Under the pieces are notes generated by a model, which saw only the letters and a program-made list of their open reading frames with translations, was not told the DNA's origin and made no database searches. A DNA stretch of 56,596 nt from Azotobacter chroococcum (GTDB taxonomy: Bacteria > Pseudomonadota > Gammaproteobacteria > Pseudomonadales > Pseudomonadaceae), in assembly GCF_004339665.1 (NCBI RefSeq), contig NZ_SMMU01000024.1, forward strand, positions 1-56,596, given 5' to 3'. Position 1 is the stretch's first letter. Every line of letters starts with the position of its first letter. Shown here one piece after another: positions 19,268 to 27,394 of the stretch. The translations under genes were made by a program, and so were the position numbers.

Positions 19268-21037
19268 ATGGCAACGACGAAAACTGCACCCGCCGGGCGT
19301 AGCGCTATCGACTGGGCCGGACTGGGCTGGATGTTCCTGTTCTTCTGGTATTTCTCCGGCGTGACCCAGGCCCTGCTCTGGGCCTCGGGCACCACCGGCT
19401 CCACCGGTTCCCGCCAGGTCCTGCTGGCCAGCGCCCTGTGGCTGGTGCCGCTGCTGCTGTTCCCCGGCCGCACCCGGCTGCTCGCCGGAGCGATCGGCGC
19501 CGTGCTCTGGCTGTGTTCCCTGAGCGGCTTCGCCTACTTCCTAGTGTACGGCCAGGAGTTCTCGCAGAGCGTCATCTTCATCATGTTCGAATCGAACGTG
19601 AACGAGGCGACCGAGTACCTGGGCCATTACTTCGCCTGGTGGATCGTGCTGGCCCTGATCGCCTACGGCCTCGGCGGCTGGCTGCTGTGGCGCAAGGTGC
19701 GCCCGGTGTATCTGCCGCGCCGCGCCGCGCTGGTCGCCAGCCTGCTGCTGTTCACCGCCTCGGTCGGCTATCAGGGCGTGCGCCAGTTCTTCAAGCACGA
19801 GGAGCCCCTGGCCGCCCTGGAGGATTTCGAGAAGCGCATCGAGGCGGCCTCGCCCTGGCAACTGGTGGTCGGCTACCGTCAGTACCTCCGGCAACTGGCG
19901 AACATGGAGAGCCTGCTGGCCAGCCGCGAGCAGATCCCGCCGCTGAAGAATCTTGTCGACGCCCATGCCGGACAGCCCTCGACCCTGGTGCTGGTGATCG
20001 GCGAGTCGACCAACCGCCAGCGCCTGAGCCTCTACGGCTATCCGCGGCAGACCACCCCCAACCTCGACAGGCTGCGCGGCGAGCTGCAGGTGTTCGACAA
20101 CGTGGTCACCCCGCGCCCCTACACCATCGAGGCGCTGCAGCAGGTGCTGACCTTCGCCGACCAGGAGAACCCGGATCTGTACCTGACCACGCCGTCGCTG
20201 GTCAGCGTGATGAAGCAGGCCGGCTACAAGACCTACTGGATCACCAACCAGCAGACCATCACCAAGCGCAACACCATGCTCACCACCTTCTCCAAGCAGG
20301 CGGACGAGCAGTTCTACCTGAACAACAACCGCGACCAGAACGCCCGCCAGTACGACGGCACCGTGCTCGAGCCGTTCGCCCGGGTGCTGGCCGACGACGC
20401 GCCGCGCAAGTTCGTGGTGGTGCACCTGCTGGGCACCCACATGCGCTACCAGTACCGCTACCCGGAGGAGTTCGAGCGCTTCACCGACCGCAGCGGCGTG
20501 CCGGACAGCGTCACCGACGACCAGTTGCCGACCTACAACAGCTACGACAACGCCGTGCTGTACAACGACCACGTGGTGTCCTCGCTGATCGAGCGCTTCC
20601 GCGCCACCGACCCCAACGGTTTCCTACTCTACCTGGCCGACCACGGCGAGGCGGTGTTCGACGCGCCCGATCCGCAGGTGCTGGGCCGCAACGAGGCCGC
20701 GCCGACCGGTCCGATGTACACCGTGCCCTTCATCCTGTGGAACTCGCCGAAGTGGCAGGCGCAGCAGGCGCGGGACTTCAGCGCCAGCCTGCACCGTCCC
20801 TACAGCAGCTCGCACTTCATCCACACCTGGGCGGACCTGGCCGGCCTGCGCTTCGACGCGTTCGACCCGAGCAAGAGCCTGGTGAGCGCCGCGTTCAGGA
20901 AGCGCCCCCTGCTGATCGGCGATCCGGAGCAGCCGAAGAACCTGATCGACTTCAGCCTGATCAAGCCGAAGAAGCCCGTCGATCCGAGCAGCGAGTTCGT
21001 CCAGCAGGAGCGCGAGGCCAAGGAGCGGCCGCTGTAG
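19268..21037 (+). CDS. cptA: Phosphoethanolamine transferase (CptA/EptA type)
   Basis: This inner-membrane enzyme adds phosphoethanolamine to LPS (lipid A or heptose). The 589-residue protein has about five N-terminal membrane helices (from about residue 17 to 175) and a periplasmic sulfatase-like domain. Nucleophile Thr is in the GESTNRQRLSLYGYPRQTTP context, with zinc ligands in LYLADHGEAVFD and VVHLLGTHMRY. The ATG at 19268 was chosen because GAGG lies just upstream and the residues before it are not hydrophobic. It separates the hydrogenase operon from the convergent coo operon and has its own terminator, so it is probably unrelated to them. Confidence 0.82.
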   Translation: MATTKTAPAGRSAIDWAGLGWMFLFFWYFSGVTQALLWASGTTGSTGSRQVLLASALWLVPLLLFPGRTRLLAGAIGAVLWLCSLSGFAYFLVYGQEFSQSVIFIMFESNVNEATEYLGHYFAWWIVLALIAYGLGGWLLWRKVRPVYLPRRAALVASLLLFTASVGYQGVRQFFKHEEPLAALEDFEKRIEAASPWQLVVGYRQYLRQLANMESLLASREQIPPLKNLVDAHAGQPSTLVLVIGESTNRQRLSLYGYPRQTTPNLDRLRGELQVFDNVVTPRPYTIEALQQVLTFADQENPDLYLTTPSLVSVMKQAGYKTYWITNQQTITKRNTMLTTFSKQADEQFYLNNNRDQNARQYDGTVLEPFARVLADDAPRKFVVVHLLGTHMRYQYRYPEEFERFTDRSGVPDSVTDDQLPTYNSYDNAVLYNDHVVSSLIERFRATDPNGFLLYLADHGEAVFDAPDPQVLGRNEAAPTGPMYTVPFILWNSPKWQAQQARDFSASLHRPYSSSHFIHTWADLAGLRFDAFDPSKSLVSAAFRKRPLLIGDPEQPKNLIDFSLIKPKKPVDPSSEFVQQEREAKERPL

Positions 21038-21121
21038 GTCTCGCGTCCGCCCGTCTCCGGCCGGAGGCGGGCGTCGTCCCCGGGGCTGTGGCCCCGATGG
21101 CTTGCGCTTTCCTTCCGTTCC

Positions 21122-21143
21122 AGCCGGGCTCGCCCGGCTTTTT
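21122..21143 (+). terminator. Rho-independent terminator of the phosphoethanolamine transferase gene
   Basis: AGCCGGGC-TC-GCCCGGCT followed by a T run (TTTTT) on the plus strand, 85 bases after the stop codon. This is a canonical stem plus U-tract. A second GC-rich hairpin, GCCCG...CGGGC, lies between it and the stop. Confidence 0.8.
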
Positions 21144-21246
21144 CGTCTCTTGGCGGCGTGCTTTTTTCAGGGGCAGGCCATCCGGTTTCGCACCGACTGG
21201 CCTGTGCGTCGTCTGCAGGATGGCGGGGGCGATCGCGAGGAAAGGC

Positions 21247-21266
21247 GAGGCGGCCGGGGCCGCCTC
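21247..21266 (-). terminator. Hairpin at the end of the coo operon
   Basis: GAGGCGGCC / GGCCGCCTC forms a long GC stem 12 bases past the last stop of the minus-strand operon. Only GCCTTTCC follows it, so the U tract is weak. Confidence 0.4.
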
Positions 21267-21278
21267 GGAAGGCGGGGT

Positions 21279-21842
21279 TCAGACCAGCAGCAGCGCGCCG
21301 CTGGCGGCGATGAGCGCGCCGGCGCCGCGGGTCAGCAGGGGCAGGCGGCGCTGCACGGCCGCAGCGAGCAGGCCGCCGCCCAGGTGCAGGGCCAGGCTGG
21401 CGGCGAGGAAGCCGCCGGCGAAGGCGGCCAGGCTGCCGCTGGCTTCGGCGCCGTGGGCGTGGCCGTGGAACAGGGCGAAGACGCCGGCCAGGGCCAGCGA
21501 GACGGCAGCCGGCAGGCGCGCGGCGCAGGTGATCAGCAGGCCGAGCAGCAGCACCGAGAGGGCGATGCCGGTTTCCACCTGCGGCAGGCCGATGCCGTTG
21601 GCGCCGAGCAGGAAGCCGCCGAGCAGGGCGGCGAGGAAGGCCGCCGGCATGGCGAATTTCAGAGCGCGCGGCTGCAGCGCGGCCCAGATGCCGATGGCCA
21701 GCATCGCCAGCAGGTGGTCGGCGCCGCCGAAGGGGTGCAGCAGGCCGGCGATCAGGCCGTTGCCGTCATGCCCGGGATGGGCGAAGGCGGCGCCGGGCAG
21801 CAGGGGCAGGGCGAGCAGGGGCAGCAGGTGGCGTGTGTTCAT
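21279..21842 (-). CDS. hupE: HupE/UreJ family nickel (metal) permease
   Basis: The 187-residue membrane protein has a signal-like first segment and about six helices. The family metal motif HPFGGADHL (His-x5-Asp-His) is present near residue 35, just after HPGHDGNG. HGHAHGAE later adds a His-rich loop. HupE/UreJ proteins carry nickel for hydrogenase or urease. Being last in the coo operon it most likely supplies nickel to CooS, and possibly to the nearby hydrogenase. It lies 37 bases after the His-rich small protein. The start at 21842 is supported by the signal sequence; upstream frame extension is Ser/Thr-rich shadow sequence. Confidence 0.82.
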   Translation of the reverse strand: MNTRHLLPLLALPLLPGAAFAHPGHDGNGLIAGLLHPFGGADHLLAMLAIGIWAALQPRALKFAMPAAFLAALLGGFLLGANGIGLPQVETGIALSVLLLGLLITCAARLPAAVSLALAGVFALFHGHAHGAEASGSLAAFAGGFLAASLALHLGGGLLAAAVQRRLPLLTRGAGALIAASGALLLV

Positions 21843-21879
21843 GTCGGGGGTTCCTGAGGCGGGTTTCCCGGCGCGCAGC

Positions 21880-22101
21880 TCAATGCTGCCCGTCGGCGGG
21901 GCGTTTCGACCCCGCAAGGTTGGAATGGGAGTGGTGGTGAACGGCTCCTGGCGCATGGGGCGCCAAGTGGAAGTGGACATGGCTGTGCACCGTGCCGTCG
22001 GCATGGATGTGCTCATGCTCGTGCTCGAAGGCCTGTCCCGGCGCAGCATGGACATGGCCGCTGGATGGGGACGCGGTGCCGCAGTTGCAGTTCTCGCACA
22101 T
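21880..22101 (-). CDS. Small Cys/His-rich metal-binding protein, CooJ-like role
   Basis: A 73-residue protein with Cys at 2, 5 and 7 (MCENCNCG) and 16 histidines, mostly as alternating HxH runs between residues 27 and 59. The CxxCxC start followed by a His tract is the layout of the N-terminal nickel-binding region of HypB (MCxxCGCG plus His stretch), but no GTPase domain follows. Rhodospirillum rubrum has a His-rich nickel protein, CooJ, at the same place in its coo operon; this protein is shorter and differs by the Cys start. A nickel store or chaperone role is inferred. The start at 22101 has AAGGAGC upstream. It sits 13 bases after cooC. Confidence 0.75.
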   Translation of the reverse strand: MCENCNCGTASPSSGHVHAAPGQAFEHEHEHIHADGTVHSHVHFHLAPHAPGAVHHHSHSNLAGSKRPADGQH

Positions 22102-22114
22102 GCTCGTTTGCTCC

Positions 22115-22915
22115 TTATGCAGGTTCGCCGGATCGGGCCAGCCGCTCGATGGCTTCGGCAATCGAGGCGGCCTCCCGGGCCAGTTCGGGCGACAGGTCAT
22201 ACAGCGGCGCGCCGGAGCGGTCGGCGGCCATCGCCGCCGGGGTCATCTCCAGGCAGCCGGCCAGCGGCATGTTCACGGCGGCGCCCTCGAAGAACGCCCG
22301 GTCCTCCGCGCCGCCCGCCTTGTTGCCGACCAGCAGCAGTTTCTCGATGCCGATGTCGCGGGCCAGCACCTGCACCTGGCGGACGGTGCGCATACTGCGG
22401 TTGGTCGGCTCGGCCACCGCCAGCATCACGTCGACGGCCTCGGCGGTGCCGCGGCCGAGGTGCTCGACGCCGGCATAGAGATCGAGCAGGACCACCTCGT
22501 CGCGCTCCAGCAGCACGTGCCGCACCAGCTGCTTGAGCAGGGTGCTGGCCGGGCAGATGCAGCCCGAGCCGCCCTGTTGCACGGCGCCGAGCAGCAGCAG
22601 GCGGATGTTGCCGAGGCTCGCCGAGAAGCGCTCGGGAATGTCGGAGACCCGCGGATTGAGCTTGAACATCCCGCCGCTGCCGCCGCGCGGATCGCTGCCG
22701 GTGCGCTCGGCGATCAGCTCGGCCATTTCGGAGATCGGCAGCAGGTCGAGCAGCGCCGATTCGGAGAAGCCCAGCGCCGGCCCCAGGCAGGGCGAGGGAT
22801 CGGCGTCGATGGCCAGGACCCGGCGGCCCTGTTTGGCGTAGTGGTGAGCGAGCAGGCCGGTCAGGGTCGTCTTGCCGACCCCGCCCTTGCCGCTGATGGC
22901 GATTTTCAGGCCCAT
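22115..22915 (-). CDS. cooC: CO dehydrogenase nickel-insertion ATPase CooC
   Basis: The 266-residue MinD/ParA-type ATPase helps load nickel into the C-cluster of CooS. The deviant P-loop GKGGVGKTT is at residues 9-17 and AIDADPSPCLG follows. The CooC metal motif CxC is present as GCICP (Cys119, Cys121), expected to bind Ni or Zn at the dimer interface. The ATG overlaps the end of the upstream flavoprotein gene by 10 bases. It is followed by the small His-rich protein, another nickel factor. Family assignment is strong because of the CxC motif and operon. Confidence 0.92.
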   Translation of the reverse strand: MGLKIAISGKGGVGKTTLTGLLAHHYAKQGRRVLAIDADPSPCLGPALGFSESALLDLLPISEMAELIAERTGSDPRGGSGGMFKLNPRVSDIPERFSASLGNIRLLLLGAVQQGGSGCICPASTLLKQLVRHVLLERDEVVLLDLYAGVEHLGRGTAEAVDVMLAVAEPTNRSMRTVRQVQVLARDIGIEKLLLVGNKAGGAEDRAFFEGAAVNMPLAGCLEMTPAAMAADRSGAPLYDLSPELAREAASIAEAIERLARSGEPA

Positions 22916-24138
22916 TTGACTGCCCTCAGGGGTTCCAGGGTGTGGATGTAACCGAAGCCGGGATGCGCCAGATGCGTCCCGAAGCGCTCGACGGCGGTGC
23001 CTTTCTTCATCATCTCGTGCAGCACGCCGGTGCCGTTGATCTCGCCGATCAACTGGCCGCCGGCCACCCGGCCGTCCTTGAGCAGGACCTTGCGCAGCGC
23101 ACCGGCACCGTCCTGCCAGCGCAGGCAGCTATCGCCCGCCTGCACGCCGAACGAGGCGACGGGCAGGTCGAAGACGCGCACCACGTTGACCGCTTCCAGC
23201 CCCGGATGGCGCCGGTCGATTCCCAGCATGTTCCATGCCGCGATCCGCCCGGTGGAGACCGCGTTCGGCCAGTTGGGCACCACCCGGTGCTTTTCCGGGG
23301 CGTCCGGGCGCTCGATGACGTCGCCGGCGGCGAACACGCCTTCGACGCTGGTGCGCATCCGCGCGTCGACCAGGATGCCCCGGTTGCCGGCGATGCCGCT
23401 GCCGTCGAGGATCGACAGGTCGGCGCGCACCCCGGCGGCGCAGATCACCAGCTCGCAGGGGATCTCGACGCCGCCGGCCAGCACGCCGCGCACGCCGTCT
23501 TCGCCTTCGAGGATGCGTTCGGCGCCGCAGCCGGTGCGCACCTGCACGCCGTGCTCGACCAGCCGCCGCTCGACGAGGGCGGCCATTTCGCTGTCCAGCA
23601 TGGCCGGCAGCACGTGGCGCTGGGCTTCCAGCAGGGTCACCGCCAGCCCGTGGCGGACCAGCGCCTGCACCGCCTCCAGGCCGATGAAGCCGGAGCCGAT
23701 GACCACCGCGCGCCGGGCGACCTCGAGGCGCTCGAGGATGCCCTCGGCATCGTCCAGGGTCTTCAGCTCGAACACCCCGCGGGTGCCGGCGAGGCCGGGC
23801 ACCGGCGGGACGAAGGCCCGGGAGCCGGAGGCGATCAGCAGCCGGTCGTAGCCGACGGCCTCGCCCCCGGCCCAGACCTGCCGGGCCTGCGGGTCGATCC
23901 GCGTCACCGGGCGGCCGTAGCGGATGTCGATGGCGTTGCGGGCGTAGAAGTCCGGGTCGCGCAGGAACAGCCGCTCCTTCGGCACGCTGCCCTCCACGTA
24001 TTCGGCCAGCGGGCAGGGCGAGTAGAAGGGCACGCTCTCCTTGGAGAGCATGACGATCCCGCAGCTGCGGTCCTGCTCGCGGAGGGTTTCGGCGGCGGCG
24101 ATCGCCGCCGGTCCGTTGCCGATGATGACGATCTGCAT
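22906..24138 (-). CDS. FAD/NAD(P)-dependent oxidoreductase of the CODH cluster
   Basis: The 410-residue two-dinucleotide-binding flavoprotein (class I pyridine nucleotide-disulfide oxidoreductase fold) has an FAD site GNGPAAIAAAE at residue 7, an NAD site VVIGSGFIGLEAVQAL near 170, and a second FAD motif VFAAGDVIE near 290. There is no redox CxxxxC. Similar proteins accompany CooS and CooF in several bacteria and are thought to accept electrons from CooF and reduce NAD(P). The start at 24138 is preceded by AGGAGG, 11 bases after the cooS stop. It overlaps cooC. This links CO oxidation to NAD(P)H rather than to a membrane hydrogenase. Confidence 0.83.
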   Translation of the reverse strand: MQIVIIGNGPAAIAAAETLREQDRSCGIVMLSKESVPFYSPCPLAEYVEGSVPKERLFLRDPDFYARNAIDIRYGRPVTRIDPQARQVWAGGEAVGYDRLLIASGSRAFVPPVPGLAGTRGVFELKTLDDAEGILERLEVARRAVVIGSGFIGLEAVQALVRHGLAVTLLEAQRHVLPAMLDSEMAALVERRLVEHGVQVRTGCGAERILEGEDGVRGVLAGGVEIPCELVICAAGVRADLSILDGSGIAGNRGILVDARMRTSVEGVFAAGDVIERPDAPEKHRVVPNWPNAVSTGRIAAWNMLGIDRRHPGLEAVNVVRVFDLPVASFGVQAGDSCLRWQDGAGALRKVLLKDGRVAGGQLIGEINGTGVLHEMMKKGTAVERFGTHLAHPGFGYIHTLEPLRAVKWA

Positions 24139-24149
24139 GCCGCCTCCTG

Positions 24150-26048
24150 TCAGATTCCCAGCGCCGCGCGTTTTTCGGCGATGTGCGCGACCATCCAGTC
24201 GGCGGCGCCCTTGGGCTCCAGCTCCACCCGCACCACGGCGCCGATCAGCTCCTGCAGGTCCTCGGTGAGCAGCTTGGTGACCATCGGGCCGCCGAGGATG
24301 CGCGGCGCCGGGGCGATATGGCAGGACACGCCGAGCGCCAGGAAGGAGCCGCCGATGGACACGGCCTTCTCCTGCACCAGCTCCGGCGCCGAACCCACCG
24401 CGGGCAGCTGGCCGACCTTGACGCCGAGGCGCTCGGCCAGCGCCACCATCAGGTCGACGATGCGCGAGTTGTCGACGCAGGCGCCCATGTGCCAGACCGG
24501 CGGCAGCGGGCCGTCGAGGCCGGCGGCCTTGCCCAGTACCTCGAGCACCGCCTTGAGGCCGTCGCCGCAGTAGCGGTACGTCGCCTCGCTGGTCATCAGG
24601 CCGTCCTGGGCGCAGATGTGCGCGGTGCAGCCGGTGGTCAGCACCAGCACGTTCTGGCGCAGCAGGTGCTTGACCATCTCCTCGGTCATGGCGTTGTCGC
24701 GGAACTTGATGCTCGAGCAGCCGACCACCCCGACGAAGCCGAAGATGTTGCCGTTGGCGACGTTGTCGAGCACCGGCTTGAGCGGGTCCTCGGCATCCAG
24801 CTTGGACAGCAGGTCGATGATCGCCTCGACCGACAGGCCGGCCACCGCCGTGCTCTTGTGCTGGGGAATGTCGACCGGCTTGCCGCGCCGGCGGCGGAAG
24901 GCGTCGATGGCCGCCTGGACGATCTGCCGGGCGCTCTCGTCGGCGTGGTGCGGCTCGAACGGGATGTGCCGGGCGTCGGGGATGCGCACCATGGCGTCGG
25001 TGGTGATGAAGGCGGTGTCGAAGCACTTGGCGACCTGCGCCAGCTGCGGCCAGATGCACTGGATGTCGACCACCATGGCGTCGACCGCGCCGGTGGCGAG
25101 GATCAGCTCGGTCTGCGAGTTGTGCGCGGCCAGCTTGACGCCGTGGCGCATGCTCAGCTCGTTGCCGGTGCAGCACACGCCGACCACGTTGATCCGCTCG
25201 GCGCCGGCGGCGAGGGCCTCGCCCTCCAGCTTCTCGGCCCACTCGAGGATCTTCTCCGAGAGCACCGGGTTGTGGCCGTGGGCGGCGAGGTTGACGCTGT
25301 TCTCCTCCAGCACGCCGACGGCGGCCTCGGTCACCGCGATCTCCGGCACGCCGAAGAGGATGTCCTGCAGGTCGACGCACAGGGTCAGGCCGGTCCAGCC
25401 GTCGATCAGGCTCATCTTCAGCACCCGCAGCATCAGCGAGACCGGGTCGGCGTCGTTGCCCATCGAGGTGGCGTGCATCGCCGTCTCGATCTCGTTGTGC
25501 GGGTTGGAGTACATCAGCCCCAGATCGCTCCACAGCGCCTGCTCCGCGGCCGGCGCGCGCTTGCTGAGCCAGTTGTTCGGCAGCTCGTCCTGGCGGCCGA
25601 AGTCCTCCAGGGCGATGTTCACCAGATCGCGGCAGATGTCGTTGACCTCACGGCCTTCGGTCGGCACGCCGAAGGTCCTGGCCAGCGCCATCACCTTGGA
25701 TACGCCCTTGATCTGATAAGGCGCTTTGCCGTTCAGGGCGTCGCGCAGGGTCAGCAGCACATGGCGGGCATGACCGACGTGGGAGGCGGTGCCACCCACG
25801 GTGTCGCGCAGCAGGTTGCGGGCGACCATGGCGTCGGGGCTCAGGCCGCACACGCCGGTCTTCGGGCCGTTGCCGAAGGGGTCGATGCGGCACGGGCCCA
25901 TGTAGCAGATGCGGCAGCAGGTGCCCAGTTCGCCGAAGCCGCACTGCGGGCTCATCACCTCCAGGCGGTCGCGGGCGGTGGCGAAGCCTTTGTCGTGGGC
26001 GACCTTGAGCAGGGCAGTCTCGATGACGGGAAGAATGGTGTTGTCCAT
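24150..26048 (-). CDS. cooS: Ni-containing anaerobic CO dehydrogenase, catalytic subunit CooS
   Basis: The 632-residue enzyme catalyses CO + H2O to CO2 + 2 electrons + 2 protons. All cluster ligands are visible. D-cluster Cys36 and Cys44, and B-cluster Cys45, Cys48, Cys53 and Cys67, lie in the N-terminal segment. The C-cluster (Ni-4Fe-5S) has His259 (AAHGHNP), Cys293 (VCCTGNE), Cys331 (DIQC), Cys444 (VVGCSS), Cys474 (TTGCTAH) and Cys524 (MGACVDNSR). The catalytic acid-base His93 and Lys561 are also in place. It should therefore be active. It follows cooF by one base. The enzyme is oxygen-sensitive, which is notable in a genome otherwise typical of aerobes. It forms a homodimer with the D-cluster between subunits. 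Confidence 0.95.
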   Translation of the reverse strand: MDNTILPVIETALLKVAHDKGFATARDRLEVMSPQCGFGELGTCCRICYMGPCRIDPFGNGPKTGVCGLSPDAMVARNLLRDTVGGTASHVGHARHVLLTLRDALNGKAPYQIKGVSKVMALARTFGVPTEGREVNDICRDLVNIALEDFGRQDELPNNWLSKRAPAAEQALWSDLGLMYSNPHNEIETAMHATSMGNDADPVSLMLRVLKMSLIDGWTGLTLCVDLQDILFGVPEIAVTEAAVGVLEENSVNLAAHGHNPVLSEKILEWAEKLEGEALAAGAERINVVGVCCTGNELSMRHGVKLAAHNSQTELILATGAVDAMVVDIQCIWPQLAQVAKCFDTAFITTDAMVRIPDARHIPFEPHHADESARQIVQAAIDAFRRRRGKPVDIPQHKSTAVAGLSVEAIIDLLSKLDAEDPLKPVLDNVANGNIFGFVGVVGCSSIKFRDNAMTEEMVKHLLRQNVLVLTTGCTAHICAQDGLMTSEATYRYCGDGLKAVLEVLGKAAGLDGPLPPVWHMGACVDNSRIVDLMVALAERLGVKVGQLPAVGSAPELVQEKAVSIGGSFLALGVSCHIAPAPRILGGPMVTKLLTEDLQELIGAVVRVELEPKGAADWMVAHIAEKRAALGI

Positions 26049-26049
26049 G

Positions 26050-26610
26050 TCAATGGGTTCTCTTCAAGGATCGCAGGATGTCCATGCCGTTGGGGGTTGC
26101 GCTCTCGCCGCCGCAGACGGCCGCGTGCGCCGTGGCCTGGCGGCGCTGGGCGGCGAACTCCTCGGGGGTCAGGTAGAGCAGGGTGTCGGTCGGGCAGGCC
26201 GCCACGCAGGCCGGCGCCTCGCCCCTGGCGGTGCGCTCGGGGCAGCCGTCGCACTTCACGGCCTTCTTGCCGGCCGGATCGGCGGTCACCCCGCCGAAGG
26301 GGCAGACGACCACGCACATCCAGCAGCCGATGCACTTGTCGTGGTCGGAAAACACCTTGTCGGTGCCGCCGTCGCGCTGCATCGCGCCGGTCGGGCAGGC
26401 GGTCATGCAGGCGGCGTCGCTGCAGTGCTGGCAGCGCGACGGATAGCTGTAGGCGCCGACGCCTTCCACGCTGATCCGCCGCTGCGGGGGCGGCGTCTCC
26501 AGGATCGCGCCGGCCAGGGTTTTCGACTGGGAATGTTCGACCGCGCAGGCGATTTCGCACGACTTGCAGGCGACGCAACGCTCGGCCACGGTGAAGATGG
26601 TTCTGGACAT
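26050..26610 (-). CDS. cooF: Four-cluster ferredoxin-like electron transfer protein CooF
   Basis: The 186-residue partner of CooS carries electrons from the D-cluster to the next acceptor. Four [4Fe-4S] Cys sets are visible: CVACKSCEIAC, CQHCSDAACMTACPTGA, CIGCWMCVVVCPFGG, and CDGCPER with ACVAACPTDTL. GGAGAGAGG precedes the ATG at 26610, and the upstream extension of the frame is GC-rich shadow. It is first in the operon, with a CooA-type promoter about 110 bases upstream. The flavoprotein downstream is the probable acceptor. Confidence 0.93.
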   Translation of the reverse strand: MSRTIFTVAERCVACKSCEIACAVEHSQSKTLAGAILETPPPQRRISVEGVGAYSYPSRCQHCSDAACMTACPTGAMQRDGGTDKVFSDHDKCIGCWMCVVVCPFGGVTADPAGKKAVKCDGCPERTARGEAPACVAACPTDTLLYLTPEEFAAQRRQATAHAAVCGGESATPNGMDILRSLKRTH

Positions 26611-26718
26611 ACGCCTCTCTCCAGTTCCGGGAGGCGCGCAGGTCGGGCCTTCGCGGCAGCGAAGACGTACGAACGTGGCCTCCCGTCGTATCGGCGGGCT
26701 TCCCGCAGACAAGGTGGT

Positions 26719-26768
26719 TTCGGGAACGGTAGCGAGGCGGTCCGGGGTTGTCTGTCGGCTGGCCGACA
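26719..26768 (-). promoter_or_regulatory. CooA-type operator and class II promoter of cooF
   Basis: At 26753-26768 is TGTCGGCTGGCCGACA, a perfect 7+7 inverted repeat around two bases. It fits the CRP-family CooA pattern TGTC(A)-N6-CGACA known from R. rubrum cooF. Reading on the minus strand, TACCGT at 26731-26726 is exactly where a -10 box falls if the operator is centred at -41.5, giving a start near 26719 and a leader of about 110 bases. CO-dependent activation is inferred; no cooA gene lies in this window. Confidence 0.75.
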
Positions 26769-26928
26769 CCGGGCGGGGATCGTTGGCGCACTGGCCGGGC
26801 GGGGTTGCGGATAGACGAGGGGGCGGAGAGGTCGCGGCGCGCCGCTCCATGGCGTGGGCCGGTCGTGTGTCCGGCAGGCGCGGACAGGTCTTCGGCTGAA
26901 CGCCGATCGGTTGTTTGCCAGCAGGGCT

Positions 26929-26994
26929 GTAGGAGCAGATTTATCTGCGATCCTTGGCAAAACCAGAAGCATCGCGAATAAATTCGCTCCTACC
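26929..26994. repeat. Pseudomonas-type REP pair
   Basis: GTAGGAGCAGATTTATCTGCGA and, inverted, TCGCGAATAAATTCGCTCCTAC flank 22 bases. This is the common REP doublet of pseudomonads (GTAGGAGCGAATTCATTCGCGA type). It lies between the coo promoter and the PepSY gene stop. Confidence 0.75.
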
Positions 26995-27085
26995 GAAGCG
27001 CTATCGACCTCACTTCCCGGGCTATCCCCCCATGGGAAAGTGCAAGACCTTGAAAGGGAAGGGCTTCGGGCGCCCGGCCGGCCGC

Positions 27086-27394
27086 TCAGTCGTCCTGATG
27101 GTCCTTGAGCACCTGGCCGTTGGCGGCGTCCAGGTGCACGTCCCACTTCACGCCCTGGGCGTCGCGCAGTTCGACCTGGTAGATGTAGCGGCCGTATTCC
27201 TCTTCCAGTTCGGTTTCATGGATGGTCGAGCCCGGATGCTTGGCCTGCGCCGCGGCATTGAGCGTCTCGAACGGCTGGATGGTGCCGGCCTTGAGCAACT
27301 GCATGGCCTTGTCCGGACCGAGGTCATCGGCCTGGGCCAGGGTGGCGGTGGCGGCGAGCAGGGCGATGGCGAACAGGGCGGTGAGGGTTTTCAT
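27086..27394 (-). CDS. PepSY domain periplasmic protein
   Basis: The 102-residue protein has a Sec signal peptide (residues 1-22, ending AQADD) and a single PepSY domain, recognisable by HPGSTIHETELEEEYGRYIYQVEL and the terminal VHLDAANGQVLKDHQDD. PepSY units often inhibit proteases or bind metals in the periplasm, and in pseudomonads are often near two-component systems, none of which is seen here. AGGAGAGCC precedes the ATG. The specific role is unknown. Confidence 0.75.
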   Translation of the reverse strand: MKTLTALFAIALLAATATLAQADDLGPDKAMQLLKAGTIQPFETLNAAAQAKHPGSTIHETELEEEYGRYIYQVELRDAQGVKWDVHLDAANGQVLKDHQDD

